The notes beneath the pieces are model-generated. The model did not search any database. It was not told where the DNA came from and saw only the letters and a list, made by a program, of their open reading frames with translations. From Burhinus oedicnemus (lineage: Eukaryota > Chordata > Aves > Charadriiformes > Burhinidae), in NCBI GenBank assembly GCA_008921705.1, contig VFFE01007789.1:3245777-3309776 (forward strand): 64,000 bases of DNA. The letters run 5' to 3'. The translations under genes and the position numbers were made by a program. This document shows, one piece after another, positions 51,989 through 64,000 of this stretch; the first letter of the stretch is position 1; each line of letters begins with the position of its first letter.

Positions 51989-52061
51989 TTTTGGGGTTTG
52001 TGTTTTGGGGGTTTTTTGTTTGGTTGGGGTTTTTTTGTTTGTTTGTTTGGTTGTTTTTTTT
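51989..52061 (+). repeat. G/T-rich tract with three G4-5 runs
   Basis: T-rich sequence with GGGG (51993-51996), GGGGG (52007-52011) and GGGG (52026-52029), then TTTG units. With three long G runs it falls one short of a classical intramolecular four-run G-quadruplex. Confidence 0.85.
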
Positions 52062-53133
52062 AACTGGACCAATAAGTAAGCTGTATTTTTTTAAAGGTCA
52101 GTTCTGGCAGTTTGCAAAGCAATGCACATGGAGCTCAGTGTGGCCATTGGCCTGGAGCAGTAAGATCAGGAAAACCATTGGTGTACCCTTGATACCATTT
52201 CTGCTTGAAGCAGTGTTAACAGGCACTCAGATTTCTCCCCTTAAACTATTCCCTTTTGTACTAAAGCTCTCTATCATGGGAAGTTATATTCCTCCGGATC
52301 TGGATTCCTAAAGCAACTGAGGCCATTGGCATACAAGCACAGCAGCCTCTGGGGAGTCCTAAGGAGTAGAAGACATGATGAAGCTTTCCCTGTTCATTCT
52401 GCAATACAGCAGCTGCAAAAGCAGAGGAGAGACTACTGCTATATGTCATTCAGAAATAATGTAATCCAGATTGCTTTGTTATAAAGATACAATGCACATA
52501 CCCTTCTTGAATGACAATAATCTATTTTTCTTTTTTAAATTTGCTATGGATACAAAGCGACATGTTTCAACTGCCACATAATCCACCATACTTTCCATAC
52601 ACAGGGTATATATGTGGTACATTTATATTTAATAGGTCACAAGCAATGCTGTTTTTGTTTAAAAAGTGTACTGCATGCTATTCTATAACTCCTTTCCTGC
52701 CTTTTTGCGTGCAGATATGATTCCTGATAGATTTAGTAATATTTCAGATGATACAAGTGGCAGTCACAAATATTTTATACAAATTGTTGACAGGCTAAGC
52801 TGTAGACCTGGTTATTGCTTCCCCAATTAGAATCAAAATTAATACATATGCCAGAATAACCTATTCACTTCTTAACAATTCCATATCACCAGGGCCTTTT
52901 CTTCAACTTGCCAGATGAAGTGCAGATTAAATATTAGCAGATTTAAATCTAACATATTATGAGTTTCTTTTTATGTACTTTTTTTAATATATTTTGCTTC
53001 AGCTCATTACACGCATCAACACAATAAACTGTATGTGAGATATATTGCTATATATAGTGAACATATTACCCCCGACAAAGAATGCTAATGTATTCTCAGG
53101 ATTAAAAATTTAGAAAATACAATGTAGAGGCAC

Positions 53134-53136
<3 letters not shown>

Positions 53137-53165
<29 letters not shown>
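53137..53165. repeat. T29 homopolymer
   Basis: The longest homopolymer in the window, 29 T. No minus-strand retrocopy is recognisable to its right. Confidence 0.95.
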
Positions 53166-53170
<5 letters not shown>

Positions 53171-55303
53171 GTGCTATAAGCTCCCACTCTAAGAAACTCT
53201 CAACTTGTCAAAAATCAGATGGTCTTCTCAACACCTTTTCAGGTTTTCCTTTGCCAAGTTCAGTTAAAATTTTTATTTTAATGCTTATTGGCATTTCAGA
53301 CTTCATAAAAATGCAGTCAAGTAGGAAAGAGGCTTAAACTTATCTACCAATAATAGCTGGACCATCAAACTAAGTTACAAAGTGAAGGTTCCTTTTTGAC
53401 ACATTATTAAAACAGTATTGAAAGATATAATCGTAAAACCTAATGGAAAAAAATGAAAAGACTGGGCTGGATTCTGATTTGGCATAACCAGAACATATCA
53501 GTAGTAGCTTTGATCAAATCAGTGGTTTCACTACAGTATGAAAGAAATAAGAATTATTTTCCAGTTCATATATAGTGCTATAAATCTCCTGTGGACTCAG
53601 TGCTTTGACACACATGGCAAGAGATTGAGACTTACCACCTCTTGCCCTCTGCTCACCTTCACAGGCAATTCCATCCCAATGGCAGCGACACTTGACCTAC
53701 TACTCAATCAGCTCTAGGACCATAACAGGTTCAGACAAGCATATTTAGGTAAACTGGCTCAAAAAATGCAGTCATTCAGCAACTGATTCATGATCAGATT
53801 TAATAGCCCTCTCTAGGGATGCGGCAAAAAACAAAGATTTGAATCAACAGTACAGTGAAAGCACTTCTAATTTTGCTCTCTACGTATAACATCAGAGCCA
53901 TGAGCTAACAGAGCTCCAAGTAGTTTTTATTATCATCGATGCAATATAGCATTTTGCATAGAACTGGATGACAGCTGCAGGATTCAAAACAGACTTAATA
54001 TTTTGGGTATTCAGAGACCAGTTACAATGTAATCACCCCAACACATCTCCAAGTCTAGGTATGGTTCTTGTGCATGTCTGCTCTTCTTGATTGCTGGGCA
54101 TCAGTCATGAAGTAATTTGGATCTACAGTTGTGATGCTACTACATAACAAAAATACTCCCAGTATTGAACAAAACCAAGCTGACAACCACAACTTAAACA
54201 GCAACATTTCTTAAGGTTCTGTTCAGCCCATATCAGGGGATGGGGAGTGATACTTATCTCCTGGCATTTCTTTTGTCTCACCATAATAACAGAAATTACT
54301 AACTCAAAATGAAGCCAAAGTATCAAAGTCAGAAATACCTGATGCCAGAATCTTGACCCGGCCAAACATAAAGTAGTGTTCTTAAATAAAGGAGGATCTA
54401 GCTTTTGGTTTATGGCTCACATCCATCACTGCTATTCTCAGCCATGCTGCTGACACTTTGCCAGATTCATAAAAGGGATCATTTCAACACACATGCTAGA
54501 AAAATAGATGGCAAAGCACTGCTGATGTTGCAGTAACTGGAAGAATGTTCTCTATTCCTCAGCTGCAGAATAACATTATTTTTAGAGAGAAATATATCTA
54601 GCCATCACTGAAAGTGGAATCCATGAAAAATGCTGAACCTCTGGTTTGTTTTATTAAATCCAATCCAATAGGAAGCAATGTATTGTGATGCAGATTTCCC
54701 GCAAAATACCTCTGTGCAGAAGCACTGAGTAATCAGTCTCTACTCTTGTACTCGATATGCGGTTATGGCACAATATTCATGATTACTGATTGCTTATTCA
54801 TCTGTTTTTTTTTTTTTTTAAGATGGAATTAGAGGATCACATCCTGACATCCCTTCCGAGCATGAAAGCAGAGGGAGTTCAATATGCTTTCAAACTTAAA
54901 GGAATTTCTACCCTGAGAAAAAAAGGCCGCTACCTTACCCTTTTATGTTCAAACCTTGTTTTATGGGCAAAGAGGAAGCGCATCTTTCATTTGTATATAA
55001 AATACGTATAGCTAAAATATATATGCCAAGAACTTATTTTTAGCCTGAAATCTTAAGTCTAATCATTACTAGTTGAAATTATTGCAGAAGAATGACAGAA
55101 ATTAAGTGCGCGTATAACAATCTTTACCTTTCTGGTGTTATGCTCACCCTCCCCTGCTCCTCTGGGTCCTTCAGCCAGGGGTTTCATTCTGGTGTTGGTC
55201 TGGTTAGAGAGCTATCACCTTCTGTAGCCCGTTACTGGGAGGAAAAAGACTTCATACTGATGGTTTCTTCTTCCTCACTCCAGGATGAGCTCAGGGCATC
55301 GCT

Positions 55304-55385
55304 GGGTTTTTTTGTTTGGTGTTTTTTTGGGTTGGGTTTTTTTTTTGGTTTGTTTTCGTTTGGTTGGTTGGGTTTTTGTTTTTTT
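55304..55385 (+). repeat. G/T-rich tract
   Basis: T runs broken by GG and GGG. The open frames crossing it (125 and 152 codons) contain strings of F, G, W and L that only reflect this composition. Confidence 0.88.
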
Positions 55386-57515
55386 AAATATACATTTGCT
55401 AATATTTCTGTATCTTTTTCTTTCTACATTAGTCTGCAGCTCCACATTACATCCAGATTTACTACATGATACCCTTTATGGATGTTGGGCACTATTACTT
55501 TGCTCTGTTACCCCTAAAACCAGTTTTGCCCACCCCAGGTGGTCTGCATTTCTTTGCGTGACCACCACCAAGTCACTCGCAGCCCCAGCGGCAGCCTGTC
55601 CTCCATTGCTTGTCACCCTGTGCGCCTCCACCTGCCTCCTCCATCTCCACACCTCAAGGCCTCCACTACCACACCAGGCCCGGATTTCTCTGTATTACAT
55701 CGTTACATCAGTCATGTTGTCACCACATCAGGATAAACAGTAGTCAACCAAATTTGCCGCCAGCACTTAGCCAACTAGAAAAGTTTGCTGTTACAGCAAA
55801 GCCAGATAACACAAAGCCATAGACACTCATGAAGAGTTAAGCCCCGGCGAGCCTGACAGGCCTCGGTACTGAGACCTTGCAAACTCGGTGCCCTGCAGTA
55901 TGTTAGTGCCATTGCTGTGGACTTGCACCATTTATATTGCTCCCCTCTCTCAGCTGCATGACACAGGTCATACCAGTGTGGAGGAGGCACAGAGGCGAGG
56001 AGGACTGGAAGCACCTCACGGCATAGCTTTCCAAGGCCAGTGCCCTCAAGCCGCTTCATGTAAGGTGAACACGATACGTGTGAAACTGCAGAGCGGTTTT
56101 CCACGTCACCAACGGTACTGGTGGAGTCAAATAGCACAGAGCACGCTTCTTGTGTTCACATTTAACTAAAGCAGCACCTCATTGCCAAACTCTCATTTAG
56201 CATACAACAAAACAACCAGTAAACAGAAGATTTTACCTAAACATGAGAAAAATCTGCTTTGATTTTTTAAAATCAAAACTACGAGCTCTATGCGTGGGCT
56301 TTATTTTTCCCCACAAAGCTACCTTGGATTCACTGCGAGTTTGACCAGCACTTAAGGTTAAAATTTATCCACTGTGAGAAAAGCTCTTTATAAAGAGAGT
56401 CATTATTATATTACATGTTCAGCAAGATGAGTATAGTACATTTTACTAGTAAAGTTTTTAGTATTTGAACAACGAGGAGTGAACAGCAACGCACTCGGCT
56501 GCACACAAGCCTCACGGCTCTTCAGTGTCTCATTTATCAGTGATGCTGAGATGATTTCCAGCACTGTGACAAAGATGCATCTTTATTTTAACGTGCTATA
56601 AATATGTAAAGTATGCAATTCACATGAGGCACCTTTCCCGTAGATAAATGAGGAGACAAAGCAGTAGCGCTATAGACAGGAAACTTCTGCACCTTCACAA
56701 ACAGTTTGTAAAAAGCACGTTCGTTAACAAAAGCAAGCCATTTGCTTTAAACATAAGAACCAGTGTGACATAGGAGCAAATATAACAGAATTGAAGCAGA
56801 GTTGATAAAGACCAGTGGTGTAGGTAAGAAAACTGAAGCCCCTTTCAATGGAAAAAAGACAGTAGTAACATGCCTGCAGAATTTTCAAGTGATGAAATAC
56901 TACGCATTTCTTTCCTGCATACTAAATGTAATCCAGAGATATAAGTAGACCTAGGTAAATCTCATCCTTTCATAAGGTGTTGGTTTTTTTTCCTGACAGT
57001 ATTTTCATTTTATTATTTCCATCCAGGCTTTCCTACATTCTGCTTTTGGTTCCAGAAACAATTTTAGAGGTCAACAAAACTCTATTTGCCCCAGTACTGC
57101 AGTGCTCTGTTGAACTCTGGCCTCAGTGAGAGCCAAGCAAGAGTCTAAAGCAACATAATTTAGTTTCCCAGTTGAGTTCCTTTAGGGTACAGTTTTTAAT
57201 GCAGCACAGTTTGAACATCAAAAAGGTTAATTTGACATCTCTAACTCACACCCACACACCAACCTGGAAGTTGCATGCTCCAATATTGCCATATTCCCAT
57301 TTTTAGCCTAGTATTAAGCTTTACAGACAACCTTATATTAGTCATCACACTACTATGTAGTATATACTCAGGCACAGTGCAATATTCTGGCCTACAGTGT
57401 AGAATCTTTTGAATTTGAGGACATTAAAAAGTAGCATGTTTGTTTAATCCTCAGATGTGCTACAGTGCACCAGCTGAAAAAGGTAGCAATGTTTACTTAA
57501 GTCTTCTTTGCATCT

Positions 57516-58660
57516 TCATAGAATCATAGAATGGATAGAGTTGGAAGGGACCTTAGAGATCATCTAGTTCCAACCCCCCTGCCATGGCCAGGGACACCTC
57601 CCACTAGACCAGGTTGCTTCATCCACACCTGGCCTTGAACACTTCCAGGGATGGGGCCTCCACAGCTTCTCTGGGCAACATGTTCCAGTGACTCACCACC
57701 CTTCACAGTAAAGAATTTCTTCCTAATATCTAATCTAAGTCTACTCCCTTTCAGTTTAAAACCATTACTCCTCATCCTATTGTTACACTCCCTGACAAAG
57801 AGTCCCTTCCCCATCTTTCCTGGAGGCCCCCTTTAAGTACTGGAAGGCTGCTATAAGGTCTCACCGGAGCCTTCTCTCCTCCAGGCTGAACAACCCCAAC
57901 TCTCTCAGCCTGTCCTCATAGCAGAGCTGCTCTAATCCTCTGATTATCTTTGTGGCCCTCCTCTGGACCTGCTCCAACAGGTCCATGTCCTCCTTATGCT
58001 GGGGGCTCCAAAGCTGGATGCAGTAACTCCAGGTGGGGGTCTCGCCAAAGCAGAGTAGAGGGGCAGAATCACTTCCCTCAACCTGCTGACCAAACTTCTT
58101 TTGATGCAGCCCAGGATGCAGTTGGCCTTCTGGGCTGCGAGCACACATTGCTGGCTCATGTTGAGCTTCTCATCCTCCAACACCCTCAAGTCCTTCTCCT
58201 CAGGGCTGCTCTCGATCCATTCTCCGTCCAGCCTGTATTTGTACATAGGATTGCCCTGAGCCACATGCAGGTCCTTGCATTTGGCCTTGTTGAACCTCAT
58301 GAGGTTTGCATAGGCTCACCTTTTAAGCTTGTCCAGGTCCCTCTGGGATGGCATCCCCTCCCTCGAGCGTGTTGACAGCTTCACACAGCTCGGTGTCATC
58401 AGCAAACTTGCTGAGGGTGCACTCAATCCCACTGTCCATGTTCCTGACAAAGATGTTAAACAACACTGGTCCCAATACCGACCCCTGAGGAACACCACTC
58501 GTCACTGGTCTCCACTTGGACATCAGGCAGTTGACAGCAACTCTTTGAGTGCAGGCATCCCAGCCAATTCCTTATCCACTGAGTGGCCCATCCATCAAAT
58601 CCATGTCTCTCCAATTTACAGACAATGATGTTATTTTTCTTTGTCATAGAGCAAGATACT
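57516..58660 (-). mobile_element. CR1 LINE fragment with RT catalytic motif
   Basis: A minus-strand CR1 of about 1.15 kb, 5'-truncated. Its 3' end at the low coordinates shows the octamer repeat (TCATAGAATCATAGAATGG) and the AAGGGACC...GATCATCTAG block. Following the element upwards, open pieces give the ORF2 C-terminus (57560-57814), the RERLRELG-type region with VQRRATKIIRGLEQL (57861-58148), EKDLRVLEDEKLNMSQQCVL (57944-58300), and the reverse-transcriptase palm (58323-58523) with [17 protein letters not shown] and the polymerase motif FADDT. The two aspartates lie within 58395-58406. [19 protein letters not shown] follows near 58600. The pieces lie in several frames, so it is inactive. The 5' limit is approximate, because similarity fades between 58650 and 58735. 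Endonuclease and ORF1 are missing. Confidence 0.95.
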
Positions 58661-61600
58661 GCACTGGAGTATCTGTCACATGCTCCCCCAGTTTCACAGA
58701 ACTTCAACCACCTAAATCTCCACATTAGGCTTACTTAGTTTGTTGGGAACATTTTCTCCTTGGGGAGATCCAGCCCTTCCAGGTCAGCCTGGGAAACCAA
58801 AGTCTGAGCAAGTGTGACTCAAGATTTAACCTAATGAAGAAAACTGAACTCATGCAGCACTTGGCTTTCAGTGATAGCTAGCTTTCGACTTTAACCCAAT
58901 TTATTTTGTGCGCCTTATACACACAGAGACCACATAATTCGTTAAAGGTTGCAGAAGAAACACGGAGCTCTCAGATCTGTTCTCAAAAGCAGAAGGTTGC
59001 AATGCTTTCCACTTTTCGCCCCCCTCTAACTTTGAGAGCTGAAGTACCCTAATGATATCTAGACCATACCTAAATCACATCATTTAAGATTTGCCTGCTG
59101 GAAGAATTGAACCCTGCGCTGCTCCAGTTACACAGCAGCTTCAGGCTTTCACATGGGGATGCCCCTCCTGACCCTGCTGCCGCAATTTGTCAATCGTGCA
59201 CAGTATTCATTATTGCAGATACCCACAGGGGACAGCTCTAAAGACGTCTCACGCAGTACAACACAGCAGCAGCATCATTCCATCAGTTTCAGGGTATAAT
59301 GGACCTGCGAGGCATCCATAGCAGATGGCTGCTGAAGCATAAAAAAGAACATTCCTCCTAAACAGGAGCTGGCTGAAGACAGGACGTGCTTTTTAACGCC
59401 TGCAGAAGAGCCTGCTGGGTCTGTACTAAACCTATAGAACAATTATGTTTAATGGTGTATAGAAAGGTTATTAGCAGCAGCTAGGGCTAAAATGAATTGC
59501 ACAGAATTCATACATAGGATGACATCTGAAGTCTTCACCATGGCCTCCAGAGTTCACATAATAGCATTCCAGTGAATTGCAATAAAGTATTTCAGAATAA
59601 ATTACAGGTTTCATTTCCATGCAAAAACAATGTTAAGTTATGGTTATTTGTGTGTGTGTATGAAGCAAAATAAAAACGTTCAGAATTTTAAAACTTCATA
59701 GAATGCTAGAAATGTAATACAGGTTTGCTTACATAAAAGCAAGAAAAACGTGCATAAGTATTCATTAAATCATCTTCAGTTAGGAATAAGACTATTCTGA
59801 TAGGTCTGATTTGTATTCTAAACGTATTTTGCACAATTACTCATGCTTTTGAGAAAAGCTAATGAGAAAAATTAGACAAAGAAGAAAATGCAGCAAATGT
59901 GAATGAAATTATCTCCAACTAATTAATCAGTCATTCCCACACAAGAAAAATACCTAAATAAATTCATACTCTGCTTTTACCTTAATTATTATTTCCCATT
60001 GAGTCTTAGGACCCAAGAAACTATTAAAAGCATTTAAGATTACTTGAATGCTATCTAGTTAAAAAAGAGCATGCAAATAAGAAGGGAAAGGCTAAGCTTT
60101 ACTTGAAGAGGTACCTGATATGAAAGTGTGATAAAATCCTACTTGGAAGATATTGCATGTGTTATAAACCATGTCATTCATATTATTTAAAAAAAAACAA
60201 AAAAACCAGCTTCAGTTCTAAGGGCAAAAGAAGTCAGGAGAGCGCACGACTAGTTTCAACTGTGTTCAGGACAGAAGTTCAGCACATGCTCATCATTTTT
60301 CTGATGCAGTTCCACTCCGTGGTACAGAGCATCAGACCACTGCACCTTTTTTTATGCTTTTTCCAGTGGGGTACCTTCTAAAACTTGAGAAAGCAAAAGA
60401 AGGTAAAGACCACCAGTGATTGCCAGTCCCCTTTTCTCCTGTATTGCAATTCTACTCCCTGACACCAAGTAAAACATTCAAAAAGGTTCTGGGCATGTTC
60501 AGGGTCTTTCTAACAAGTTTTGGAAGATGATGTCCCATTTGCGGTGTATCTTCATGCTCCACTTGATCATCCCTTACTCATAATTACATACTACATTTAC
60601 GTATTTTTGTATATGACAATCAAAAGGTAGACAACAAATGTTTGAATAAAGTGTTTCTTAACTTCAAGACAGTTTTGGAAACTTCAAGTAGTTAACCAGG
60701 GTAATCTGTAGGATTACAAAGAGACATTTAATAATAAAAATACATTATGAATTAGCAGGTATCAACAGCCACAGCTGTAAAAAGAGCTGTGGATTTTTGT
60801 TAAGAAAGCTTAAAATCTTGTGGTCTGCACACATTCCAGGTGCTGGTCCATCCTTCCAATGGAAAATAAGTTTATTATTGTTGCAGGCAAAGTCTGTCCT
60901 GTTCTTCCTCTCTTCATAAAAATCACACAGAAATAGTTATACCATTTGTTTTTACCTCTGAAGTAATTAACTGTAATCTCTCATCAGTTGCTTCGCAATC
61001 ATTTATATACTAAGAAATTTGCAGCAACAGTCTAGAACTGGACAGCTAAGATTGCGGTTGCCTCCCTGCATGGCCAGATGTTGCTGTCCCAGAGACACCA
61101 CATCTGATATGCTTTCAAATCCGCTCTCACATCACTTTGTATTATGCATTTAGCCCTCTGTAGTAAGGCAAACTGAAGTAAAAGTTAGTTACCATACTAC
61201 CTCAGACTTAAAACTGCTGGTCTTCAGGACCTGATTCATGAGTTGAGCAGACATCCCTGCCTCGGGGACAGAAACATCCATCAAAGCAACAGAACAAATG
61301 GCTGGGGACAGCAACAGCATCTGTTGTCATCTCTGATCCTCATCCCCTCCTGTCTCTCTCAGAGCCTGTATTTTCCAATGGGGATTAGGTTAAACCAGAA
61401 AATATCTTTGTGTCTGCAACATCACAGCAAAGTCACAGATTTCAAAATGGGCTGTTTATTTTTGTTGAGCAAAGTTAAAACCAACCCACTGAAATTTATG
61501 TTCATGCCTTTCTCTGTTTTTTCAATGTTACACCAAAAATAAATATTTAAGACGATTCCTAGACACTGACTACTAGAAACGCGTTCACAGCTCTACAATA

Positions 61601-62487
61601 AAGCTGCATTTAAGCAGATACCAACAAACACATTAAAATAACTTAATCTGACTAGTAGGAGTAAACAGTAAGAAAGTTCAGAGGAACAATAATTGAGGGT
61701 AGGCATGTCTACTTTGAAATCACACACTTTCAAGCATTATGGTCAAACATCCTCAGTGACAGTGAAATCAGAAGTGTTATTTCATTTTGGAGATCAAATG
61801 TTCCGAGATAGATGACTTGAACACCTTAATGAACTAGCTAGTTACGTGCAATTTACTTCGAAAAGCACCAATTTGCTGCCAGAAGCAGCACATGGCTATC
61901 TTCACCTAGACTTCAGCCTATAATTTAATTTTTCTTTTGGTCCTTGAACTCCTTTTTTTCAAGACAATGAGCTACAAGGAACATAAAAAAACCTGCCTCT
62001 GATTCAGTTATCTGAATATGGTTGACAAATTGTTATTTTGTTACTGGAAAATAAGATAGAAGAATCACCAAACAGATGAATGGAACATAAGAGTGACTCC
62101 CAAAACAATCTTCCTTTAACATAATATTCAATGAACTCCAAACAGAAGAGGTGGGTATGGGGAATGGTCACAGGATCAAAGGTATACTACAGAAACACAG
62201 ATTATAATATACTATTGTGTTTACGTATGCTGATGGTGAACAGATATTTTTTAGAGACATTTGAGATCATCTTACATTTGAGGTAGTAGCAGATTATTTG
62301 AGCAAGGAATTCTTTTGCAGATTTAGAGTTAAACTTCAACCTAAAAGATATTAGCATATTTTACTTCGAAGAGCAGAACTACCCATGTCTTAACGTCAGG
62401 ACACATCCGATTTCATACATTATGAGATAACATTGGGGGAAAAGGATTGCAGATGATGGCTTGCCTTTCCTGGAGCACAGAGAAGCT

Positions 62488-62520
62488 GAGTTTTAGCGGG
62501 TAACATCCCGCTAAAGACTC
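62488..62520. repeat. GC-containing hairpin, 13-bp stem with one bulge
   Basis: GAGTTTTAGCGGG (62488-62500), loop TAACAT (62501-62506), then CCCGCTAAAGACTC (62507-62520). The inner nine bases pair perfectly (TTTAGCGGG/CCCGCTAAA). Allowing one bulged C extends the stem to 13 pairs. The stem is too short for a typical microRNA precursor and has no T run after it. Confidence 0.85.
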
Positions 62521-62676
62521 ATTCTCCTCAAAGCATACTGAGGTCTCTTACAAAGCACTTGAAATATAATTGAGTATATTTTTATATGCTTCTGCATATA
62601 AAGACTGCATTTTTCAGCCAAAAATACCTTGGATTTTATCCAAAATAGTTTCCAAATTGGTCCAATTGTTTTGCAG

Positions 62677-62754
62677 GAAATTGAAAACTGGCCAAACTGG
62701 TTTCAACAATTGTTCCCCAGAAGACGACACAGATTCCTGGGGTTTTGCCTGCAG
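62677..62754 (+). other. weak candidate exon (splice-bounded 78 bp)
   Basis: The acceptor-like CCAATTGTTTTGCAG ends at 62676. The segment ends CTGCAG and a donor-like GTAACA follows. The length is a multiple of three. Two frames are open: one reads EIENWPNWFQQLF onward, the other KLKTGQTGFNNC then DDTDSWGFACR. Having two open frames weakens the coding argument. No family recognised. Confidence 0.13.
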
Positions 62755-64000
62755 GTAACAATATAGCACTAAAAATCCAGGTTACATGAGCTTTAACTTT
62801 CCCAAATAATAGAAGTAGAAGACATTTATACCATTGGAAGTTTTTGGGGCTGTTTTTTTTTGTTTTTGTTTTTCTTCCAATCCTTCAACTTCAATTAAGA
62901 AAGCTAATTCCATTTAATTGGTAGCCTTGCATGCAGCTGGGACACCTCAATTTTGCTGTTATCACTGATTCTGCACAAAGTATTGTTGGAAAAAACAGAT
63001 GTGTTCAGCTGCTTGTCATCAAGCATACCTTTGGCTGCACCTGAGGAACATCCAGCCAAGAACCTGGTTGAAAAAAATATTTTAGAATATACTTTTGGTT
63101 CTATAAGATTTGTATCTTTCCAGGGAAGAGAATGCCAGTTTACAAAGTCAAATTTCTTGGTTCTTCTGACTTGAAGGAAAAAGATCACCTAGAAAACATG
63201 TTTCTGATGGCAGCAAGTTTGTCCAATGTTTCCTTGCTGGTTAGATAAGCACTGTGTCAGAGGGTTTGGGTTTTGCCAAAAGAATAACGAAACAGATCAA
63301 CTGACAAACTTAGATTTGTCATTTTAGGAAGAGTTGGTTTGGCCATCTTCTATAGTAGTTTATTTTGGCCAAGGTTGAATATCAGATTTCAGCTTAATTT
63401 TAATCAAATAAGAGTGAATCAATAATTTTAAATATATAAGTGAAATGAAAAGTCAGGACCTGGGACTAAAAGTATTGTAGCACATCATCATACCATCTTC
63501 TTGCAACAGTTCAAGTGGTAAGAGTTAAATTCCACATTGTGCAAACTTTAGGAATTTTATCAAGTGCAAGTCAGGGTATTCAGATAATGAAGGACTGACA
63601 TAAGCATGGAATAAAAAAAAATATATACAGATTACTAGGTTTTTTGAAAGCTTTAAGTATGTAATATCTACCAGCCACGAAAACCTTACAGAATACAAAC
63701 AGACCACGCAGCAATGGAAGAACAAGCACCGAAATATTTAACAGAGGGAATCTTCGAGGAGATGGGAATTCCAGCCATTCTTTTCTTTATGCATGTTATT
63801 CAGTCCAGTCCTTTATTTTCCTATTTTCAGCCTTTCATACTTCATCTCAGATGCTAAAAGCATCTTTAACAATGTGGTCAATGCTGCTTACGCTCTCCCA
63901 CTCACTGAAGCTGCAAAGGATGAAGGAGTTCATCCAATATACAAGAGCTTTTATTAAAGAGTTGTATAATGTAAGTCACAGAAAGTGGTATGCTTTTCTA

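Larger units (their letters stand above)
46231..57515. other. single-copy non-coding DNA, simple repeats
   Basis: No gene named. It contains a purine tract (46311-46375), a T19 run (47342-47360), a TTTG microsatellite (48068-48084), A-rich runs (49187-49200, 51317-51344), a G/T tract (51989-52061), a T29 run (53137-53165), a second G/T tract (55304-55385), a perfect palindrome CTCTTTATAAAGAG (56384-56397), a weak terminal-exon candidate (50576-50664), and a G+C-richer block at about 55540-56150 with overlapping open frames on both strands that I do not recognise. Confidence 0.6.
58661..64000. other. single-copy non-coding DNA to window end
   Basis: No gene recognised. It includes an enhancer-like block with raised G+C (about 59060-59560), a short GT run (59649-59660), an A/C tract (60189-60206), a strong hairpin (62488-62520), a weak exon-like segment (62677-62754) and a T-rich tract (62852-62875). 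Confidence 0.6.

Noticed and set aside
51989..52061. G-quadruplex
   Set aside because: Only three runs of four or more G are present and the loops are long.
53137..53165. T29 (and the T20, T21 and T19 runs) as tails of minus-strand processed pseudogenes
   Set aside because: No poly(A) signal complement, coding remnant or flanking duplication was found next to any of them.
55285..55743. 152-codon open frame as a gene
   Set aside because: The N-terminal third is a translation of a G/T simple tract (runs of F, G, W and L), and no domain follows.
62278..62300. let-7-like TGAGGTAGTAG
   Set aside because: The first 11 bases match the let-7 5' end, but the rest differs and no complementary arm (CTACTACCTCA-type) follows within hairpin distance.

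Overview
The window reads as non-coding nuclear DNA from a bird. The main evidence is three CR1 non-LTR retrotransposon fragments that carry the avian CR1 3' end and recognisable CR1 reverse-transcriptase sequence, plus a fourth 52-bp scrap. Two full-length solo LTRs of the avian ERVL type (TGTCCTGGTTTG start, ACGACA end, 5-bp target duplications) and many A/C and G/T simple tracts support this. I could not narrow the lineage further. The base composition is A+T-rich, there is one short run of Ns at 6049-6068, and nothing looks bacterial, plasmid-borne or organellar.

Layout. 1-374 is the 3' end of a plus-strand CR1 cut by the window edge. 375-25650 is single-copy A+T-rich DNA with the N gap, simple repeats and a 52-bp CR1 3'-end scrap at 12995-13046. 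25656-26400 is solo LTR copy 1. 26406-41586 is the longest stretch without a recognisable element and holds some of the more enhancer-like sequence. 41592-42320 is solo LTR copy 2, in the same orientation but with different target duplications, so it is an independent insertion. 45500-46230 and 57516-about 58660 are minus-strand CR1 fragments; the second still shows the polymerase FADD motif. The remainder, to 64000, is single-copy DNA with simple repeats.

I find no gene I can name, no rRNA, tRNA or known microRNA, no CRISPR array and no operon-like organisation. A rough estimate for DNA of this composition is that the longest chance open frame in 64 kb on six frames is about 130-150 codons. 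The longest ones here (152 codons in a G/T tract, 146 codons at 24510-24950) are therefore unremarkable. The window could be intergenic or lie inside a large intron. Several short segments bounded by good splice-like signals are recorded as weak exon candidates only; their reading phases do not join into a single gene model.

I looked for an undescribed system and did not find one. The items most worth checking are the CpG-decay contrast between the two LTR copies, two compact inverted repeats (7428-7469 and 62488-62520), the enhancer-like blocks (about 31940-33260 and 59060-59560) and two minus-strand exon candidates near 37.4 and 39.0 kb.
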